From an uncultured Pelagibacteraceae bacterium (GTDB lineage Bacteria; Pseudomonadota; Alphaproteobacteria; Pelagibacterales; Pelagibacteraceae), in NCBI GenBank assembly GCA_902595635.1, contig CACJQT010000003.1, positions 20,579 through 84,578 on the forward strand: a stretch of 64,000 bases of DNA, given 5' to 3'. The notes under the pieces were generated by a model that was not told the DNA's origin, did not search any database, and saw only the letters and a program-made list of their open reading frames with translations. Positions 59,591-64,000 of the stretch are shown here, piece by piece. Every line of letters begins with the position of its first letter. Position 1 is the stretch's first letter. The translations under genes and the position numbers were made by a program.

Positions 59591-60520
59591 ATGAAAACAA
59601 TATTTATAATTTTTATCTCTTTATTTTTTTATTCTAATTCAGTTGTCGCTGTTGAAAAATTTAAGTTCAAATATAACTTGCATGAAAATTTACCAGAGAA
59701 ATGGATTACTGAATTCAAAAATATAATGAATATTGTGCAAGAAGTTATGCCTATAAATGAGAATACTAACAATTGGGTAAAGAATAATATGAAATTAACA
59801 AACATGAAACAGGGCTATAATATGGATATCTATGCATGGCAAAGCACAAAAAATCCTTTTCCGGAAAAGCGTGCTAATATGAAGTACTCAGGTATTGAAG
59901 GATGTAATTCACCTGAACCATGGATGCAACTAGACATATTTCCAAAAGATTTTACAAGTTCAATTAATAAAATTCGCACTTACACTGTTATTGTTCATGA
60001 GTATTTTCATGTTTATCAAAACGCACTTTCTCACAGAGATAGGTGTCTGTCTGAAAACAGTGCAAAGTGGTTGGTCGAGGGAGGTGCTAAAGTTTTAGAA
60101 GAGATCTATTCAAGGCAATATTACAAAAAAGACCTTTTAAAGAGCGACATTAAAGAGAGTAAAAGATGGAGCATTAAAAAGGTTAATAAAGAACCTCATT
60201 TATACGAAAAACATAAGACATCACCACAAAAAAATGGATTTGATAGCAATTATGCTGGCTCTGCATTCATAGTACTGGCATTAGTTAACGAATTAAAAAA
60301 AAATAATATTTCTGAAGAAAAAGCATTTGAATTAGTTTTTAGAGAATTCTGGATACAAAGGGCTAAACAACCTTCAGGCTGGAATTGGCAAACTACTTTT
60401 AAAAATACTTTTGGTATGACTTTGGATGAATTTTATAAAAGGTTAAGTAAATACAAAAGAAAAGATCTTAAAAAAATACTTCCAAGCAAGACATTGAAAA
60501 TACAGGATATCTTTAGTTAA
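59591..60520 (+). CDS. Secreted hypothetical protein with HExxH-type motif
   Basis: Signal-peptide-like N-terminus; VIVHEYFHVYQNAL; KWLVEGGAKVLEE. Confidence 0.65.
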   Translation: MKTIFIIFISLFFYSNSVVAVEKFKFKYNLHENLPEKWITEFKNIMNIVQEVMPINENTNNWVKNNMKLTNMKQGYNMDIYAWQSTKNPFPEKRANMKYSGIEGCNSPEPWMQLDIFPKDFTSSINKIRTYTVIVHEYFHVYQNALSHRDRCLSENSAKWLVEGGAKVLEEIYSRQYYKKDLLKSDIKESKRWSIKKVNKEPHLYEKHKTSPQKNGFDSNYAGSAFIVLALVNELKKNNISEEKAFELVFREFWIQRAKQPSGWNWQTTFKNTFGMTLDEFYKRLSKYKRKDLKKILPSKTLKIQDIFS

Positions 60521-61122
60521 GGAACTAGCCAAGTATCTTTATTATTATCAACATCAAATCTAGCTCTTCGATGACCTTTTGCAGCTAAGTACAACCATTC
60601 TATAGATTTAATTTTACACTGTATAACAGTAAAGTTTTTATATCCTTCTTCGCTTTGTTCTTTTGTGTAATCAAAATTATCTAATTCAGGTTTTAAGCCA
60701 GATGTTGGAATATCAGACTCTGTACCTGGTCCATTATCTACTAAGTAACATTTACGACTTATATGTTGAGTTTTTTCCCAAGATTGTTTTGTTATATCAT
60801 TATTGTGATTAATAATTGCTTCAACTTTTAATCTAACCTGAATTTTTTCATCTTTATCATAAAATAACATCGATGAATTTGGGTTTTTTTCCAATATTTT
60901 AATTTTATCAGATCTAATGTCACTGTGAAATTGAACTAAATTATTTTGCTCATCTGATTTTCTAAGAACAACAATTCTACTCTCGATTTCATTCTCACTC
61001 CCACATGAAAAAACAGGTATTCTAAAAGGTGAGGATCTATTAGTAACTGCATCAGTTAACATTAACCAAATTTTCTTTTTTATTTCGGAAAAATCCTCGT
61101 AGTAGGGAACAGTGGTAGACAC
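60517..61122 (-). CDS. Pyridoxamine 5'-phosphate oxidase-like FMN-binding protein
   Basis: PVFSCGSENEIESRIVVLRKSDEQNNLVQFHSDIRSDKI; RARFDVD C-terminus. Confidence 0.75.
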   Translation of the reverse strand: MSTTVPYYEDFSEIKKKIWLMLTDAVTNRSSPFRIPVFSCGSENEIESRIVVLRKSDEQNNLVQFHSDIRSDKIKILEKNPNSSMLFYDKDEKIQVRLKVEAIINHNNDITKQSWEKTQHISRKCYLVDNGPGTESDIPTSGLKPELDNFDYTKEQSEEGYKNFTVIQCKIKSIEWLYLAAKGHRRARFDVDNNKDTWLVP

Positions 61123-61124
61123 AA

Positions 61125-62000
61125 TTACTTTTTCTTTTTTAATCTAGCAATCAAGCTAGAGCTATCCCAACGGTTTCCACCCATTTTTTGAACTTCTGCA
61201 TAATAACCATCAACAATTTCAGTTACTGGTACAGGTGAACCATTTCTTTTTGCTTCTTCAATACAAATTTTTAAATCTTTTCTCATCCAATCTACAGCAA
61301 ATCCGTAATCAAATTTATCTGCTACCATAGTTTTATATCTATTTTCCATTTGCCAAGATTGAGCTGCACCTTTAGAGATAGTTTCCATAACTTTGTCCAT
61401 ATCTAAACCTGCATTAATTCCAAAATTTACTGCTTCTGATAATCCTTGAACCAAACCACCAATACACATTTGATTAACCATTTTTGTTAATTGTCCACTG
61501 CCTGATGGTCCGATTAAAGTTACTTTTTTACTGTAACAATCAATTATTGGCTCTGCTTTTTTAAAATCATTATCATCTCCCCCAACCATGACAGTTAGAA
61601 TTCCACCTTCAGCACCTGATTGTCCTCCAGATATAGGAGCATCTAAAAAACCAAATCCTTTATCTTTTGCAGCTTTATAAAGTTCTCTAGAAATTTCAGC
61701 AGACACTGTTGAATTATCTATATATACACATCCTTCCTTGGCATTATGAAATAATCCGTGTTCTCCTAAAGATACTTGTTTTAAATCATCGTCATTCCCA
61801 ACACACGTAAAAATAAAATCAGCATCTTTAGCAGCTTCAGATGGTGTATCAGCCATATTACCTTTGTATTCACCAATCCATTTTTCTGCTTTTGATTTTG
61901 TTCTGTTAAAAACAGTTACATTATGTCCTGCTTTTGATATATATCCTGCCATTGGATAACCCATTACACCAAGACCTATGAAAGCAACTTTAGAAGTCAT
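61125..62000 (-). CDS. 3-hydroxyisobutyrate dehydrogenase-family NAD(P) oxidoreductase
   Basis: VAFIGLGVMGYPMAGYISKAGHNVTVFNRT, FLDAPISGGQSGAEGGILTVMVGG, GQLTKMVNQM. Confidence 0.87.
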   Translation of the reverse strand: MTSKVAFIGLGVMGYPMAGYISKAGHNVTVFNRTKSKAEKWIGEYKGNMADTPSEAAKDADFIFTCVGNDDDLKQVSLGEHGLFHNAKEGCVYIDNSTVSAEISRELYKAAKDKGFGFLDAPISGGQSGAEGGILTVMVGGDDNDFKKAEPIIDCYSKKVTLIGPSGSGQLTKMVNQMCIGGLVQGLSEAVNFGINAGLDMDKVMETISKGAAQSWQMENRYKTMVADKFDYGFAVDWMRKDLKICIEEAKRNGSPVPVTEIVDGYYAEVQKMGGNRWDSSSLIARLKKKK

Positions 62001-62008
62001 ATTTTTTT

Positions 62009-63217
62009 ATGTTTAAAAATTTAAGTTTAAAAGTAATTGTATTTGGATTTATATTTACATTTTTTTCAAGCTTTGGACAGAGTTTTTTTCTTGGAATATT
62101 CAATACAAGTATAAGAGAGACACTATCGATAACTCATGGACAATTTGGCTCAATATATGCATCTGCAACATTGTGCAGTAGTTTATTACTTATTTGGGTT
62201 GGAAAGAAAATTGATGATATAAATATTTTTCGATTTGCAATCTATGTAACATTACTTTTATCTTTTTCTTGTTTTTTCTTTTCAAAAATTTCATCAATAG
62301 TTTTTTTATTCATTGCAATTTTTTTAATGAGATTTTCAGGTCAAGGAATGATGTCTCATACTGCAACAACAACAGTTTCAAGATATTTCACAAAATCAAG
62401 GGGTAGGGCGTTAAGTATTTGCTGGTTCGGTTTATCTAGTGCTGAATTTATTTTACCTGTTTTAATGGTATTCTTGTTGTCATTAACCTCTTGGCAAAAT
62501 ATTTGGACAGTAATTGCTTTATTAATTTTAATATTTTTACCGATAGCATCGTTCTTTTTAGTTCGAACTGTTAAACTTGATACAAGAGAAAGCACTGGAG
62601 GTGAAGAATTTAAAGAGGAAAATATTAAGCAATGGAAAAGAATTGAAGTAATAAAAGATTATAAATTTTATATCGTAAGCATGAATATGCTTGCTATGCC
62701 TTGGATTGCAACTGGTGTATTTGTTTATCAGTCATTTATAACTGAGTCAAAAAACTGGGGACCATTTGTAATTGCGCAGTCTTTTATGTCTTATTCAGTA
62801 TTTTCAGTAATTACACTTTTAATATCTGGTTTTTTAATTGATAAATTCACAAGTCGAAAACTTTTAATTTTTATGAATATTCCTTTATTTCTGTCGACTT
62901 TTGTAATTATTTATTTTGATGCACAATTTACTGCATTTATATTTCTAGGTTTAATTGGAATATCAAATGGTTTGGCAAACGTTTTGGGATCTTCTACTTG
63001 GGCTGAAGTTTATGGAGTAAAGCATATTGGATCTATTAAAGCTTTGACTACTGCACTTATGGTTTTTTCAACAGCTTTTGGAACAGCTCTTTTTGGATTT
63101 TTAATTGATATTGGATTTTCAATTGAGAAAATTGCTTTAATTTCTGCACTTTATATACTTATTTCTTTTGTTCTTCTTTTTTTAGTTAGAAAAAAATTAA
63201 ATCCAATTTTAGTATAA
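62009..63217 (+). CDS. MFS transporter
   Basis: 12-TM-like ORF; GQSFFLGIFNTSIRETLSIT, HGQFGSIYASATL, GLANVLGSSTWAEVYG. Confidence 0.82.
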   Translation: MFKNLSLKVIVFGFIFTFFSSFGQSFFLGIFNTSIRETLSITHGQFGSIYASATLCSSLLLIWVGKKIDDINIFRFAIYVTLLLSFSCFFFSKISSIVFLFIAIFLMRFSGQGMMSHTATTTVSRYFTKSRGRALSICWFGLSSAEFILPVLMVFLLSLTSWQNIWTVIALLILIFLPIASFFLVRTVKLDTRESTGGEEFKEENIKQWKRIEVIKDYKFYIVSMNMLAMPWIATGVFVYQSFITESKNWGPFVIAQSFMSYSVFSVITLLISGFLIDKFTSRKLLIFMNIPLFLSTFVIIYFDAQFTAFIFLGLIGISNGLANVLGSSTWAEVYGVKHIGSIKALTTALMVFSTAFGTALFGFLIDIGFSIEKIALISALYILISFVLLFLVRKKLNPILV

Positions 63218-63259
63218 AAATACTTGATTTTGTTGATCTTGGAGTATATTTAATCGCCC

Positions 63260-63787
63260 ATGGCAAGAGTTACCGTTGAAGACTGTATAGATAAAGTAGA
63301 TAGCCCTTATGAATTAGTTTTGGTTGCTAAAGAAAGAGCTACTCAACTTAATTCAGGAATTGAACCTACATTAGATAGAGATAACGATAAGCACACAGTT
63401 ATTGCTTTAAGAGAAATAGCCGAAGAGACAATTAAAGTTCCAGATTTAACAGAGGCTGCAGTTTACAAACTTAGAAAACATGTAGAACAAATTGATGATA
63501 CTGCTGAAGAAGATGAAGATATTGGTGATGATTTTGAAAATCTGTACAAAGGTGAGATTTCAAAAAGTGGTGTACCAATTCTTCCTTCAAAAAGAGCTAG
63601 AAAAATCCCAGAAAAAATTCAAGTTTCAAAAGAAGATCTTGCTGAACTATCACCATCAGCACAGCCTGATGTTAATGTAGAAGCTCCAAGTGAAGCTGAA
63701 GAAAGTGATGACGTTTCATTAGATCAAGTTTCTGAAGCAGAAGAGCAAGTTGCAGATAACACGAGCGACGAAGAAAATAATTCTTAA
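63260..63787 (+). CDS. rpoZ: DNA-directed RNA polymerase omega subunit with acidic C-terminal extension
   Basis: [49 protein letters not shown]. Confidence 0.9.
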   Translation: MARVTVEDCIDKVDSPYELVLVAKERATQLNSGIEPTLDRDNDKHTVIALREIAEETIKVPDLTEAAVYKLRKHVEQIDDTAEEDEDIGDDFENLYKGEISKSGVPILPSKRARKIPEKIQVSKEDLAELSPSAQPDVNVEAPSEAEESDDVSLDQVSEAEEQVADNTSDEENNS

Positions 63788-64000
63788 TTAGGAAAACTCT
63801 TTTAATATTTGTTCCCTGTGTTCATCTAGATCAGGAATATCCCCTCTAGTACTTTTATCTTCGTATGAAGACATTTTTATAGGATTGCCTGCTAATCTAA
63901 AATCACCAACTACTTTATGATAGGCTTTAACAATCATGTTTCTTGCTTCGACTTGAGGATTTTCTACCGCTTCTTTAATATTAAATATCGGTCCACAAGG
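63788..64000 (-). CDS. CoA-transferase family III (CaiB/BaiF), C-terminal fragment cut by window edge
   Basis: Minus-strand read: PCGPIFNIKEAVENPQVEARNMIVKAYHKVVGDFRLAGNPIKMSSYEDKSTRGDIPDLDEHREQILKEFS*. Confidence 0.8.
   Translation of the reverse strand, partial: PCGPIFNIKEAVENPQVEARNMIVKAYHKVVGDFRLAGNPIKMSSYEDKSTRGDIPDLDEHREQILKEFS

Noticed and set aside
1-64000. CRISPR arrays, IS elements, prophage or integron
   Set aside because: No regularly spaced repeats, transposase/integrase or phage structural genes were seen; gene density is normal for a streamlined core genome.

Overview
This is an AT-rich, very tightly packed bacterial chromosome segment. Gene content, codon usage and short overlapping gene junctions look like a SAR11 / Candidatus Pelagibacter-type alphaproteobacterium (inference; no search was run). 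I found about 70 CDS, one tRNA with a CAT anticodon, and no rRNA, CRISPR, IS or prophage. Themes: (1) methyl/C1/sulfur metabolism at about 4-31.5 kb: a DmdA/LigM-like GcvT-family methyltransferase with MetF-like protein, EgtB/EgtD, a Rieske oxygenase, a SELENBP1/methanethiol-oxidase-like protein with ferredoxin and tandem CoA-binding proteins, two dimethylglycine/sarcosine dehydrogenase-like proteins, a full ETF-to-quinone chain, and AcuI-like reductase. (2) A Fut/Fbp-type iron ABC transporter with a strong Fur-box-like upstream region. (3) A polyamine/methylthioadenosine salvage block at about 37.9-44.5 kb: apt, mtnP, secreted hydrolase, mtnA, fused class II aldolase-SDR, fused SpeD-SpeE. This looks like a compact variant of the DHAP shunt and is my top candidate for an under-described system. 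(4) A reduced Anbu/ATP-grasp pair, a TctCBA transporter, and tandem secreted HExxH proteins. Several small ORFs not in the supplied ORF track were read directly from the sequence. All functional calls come from motif and family recognition only.
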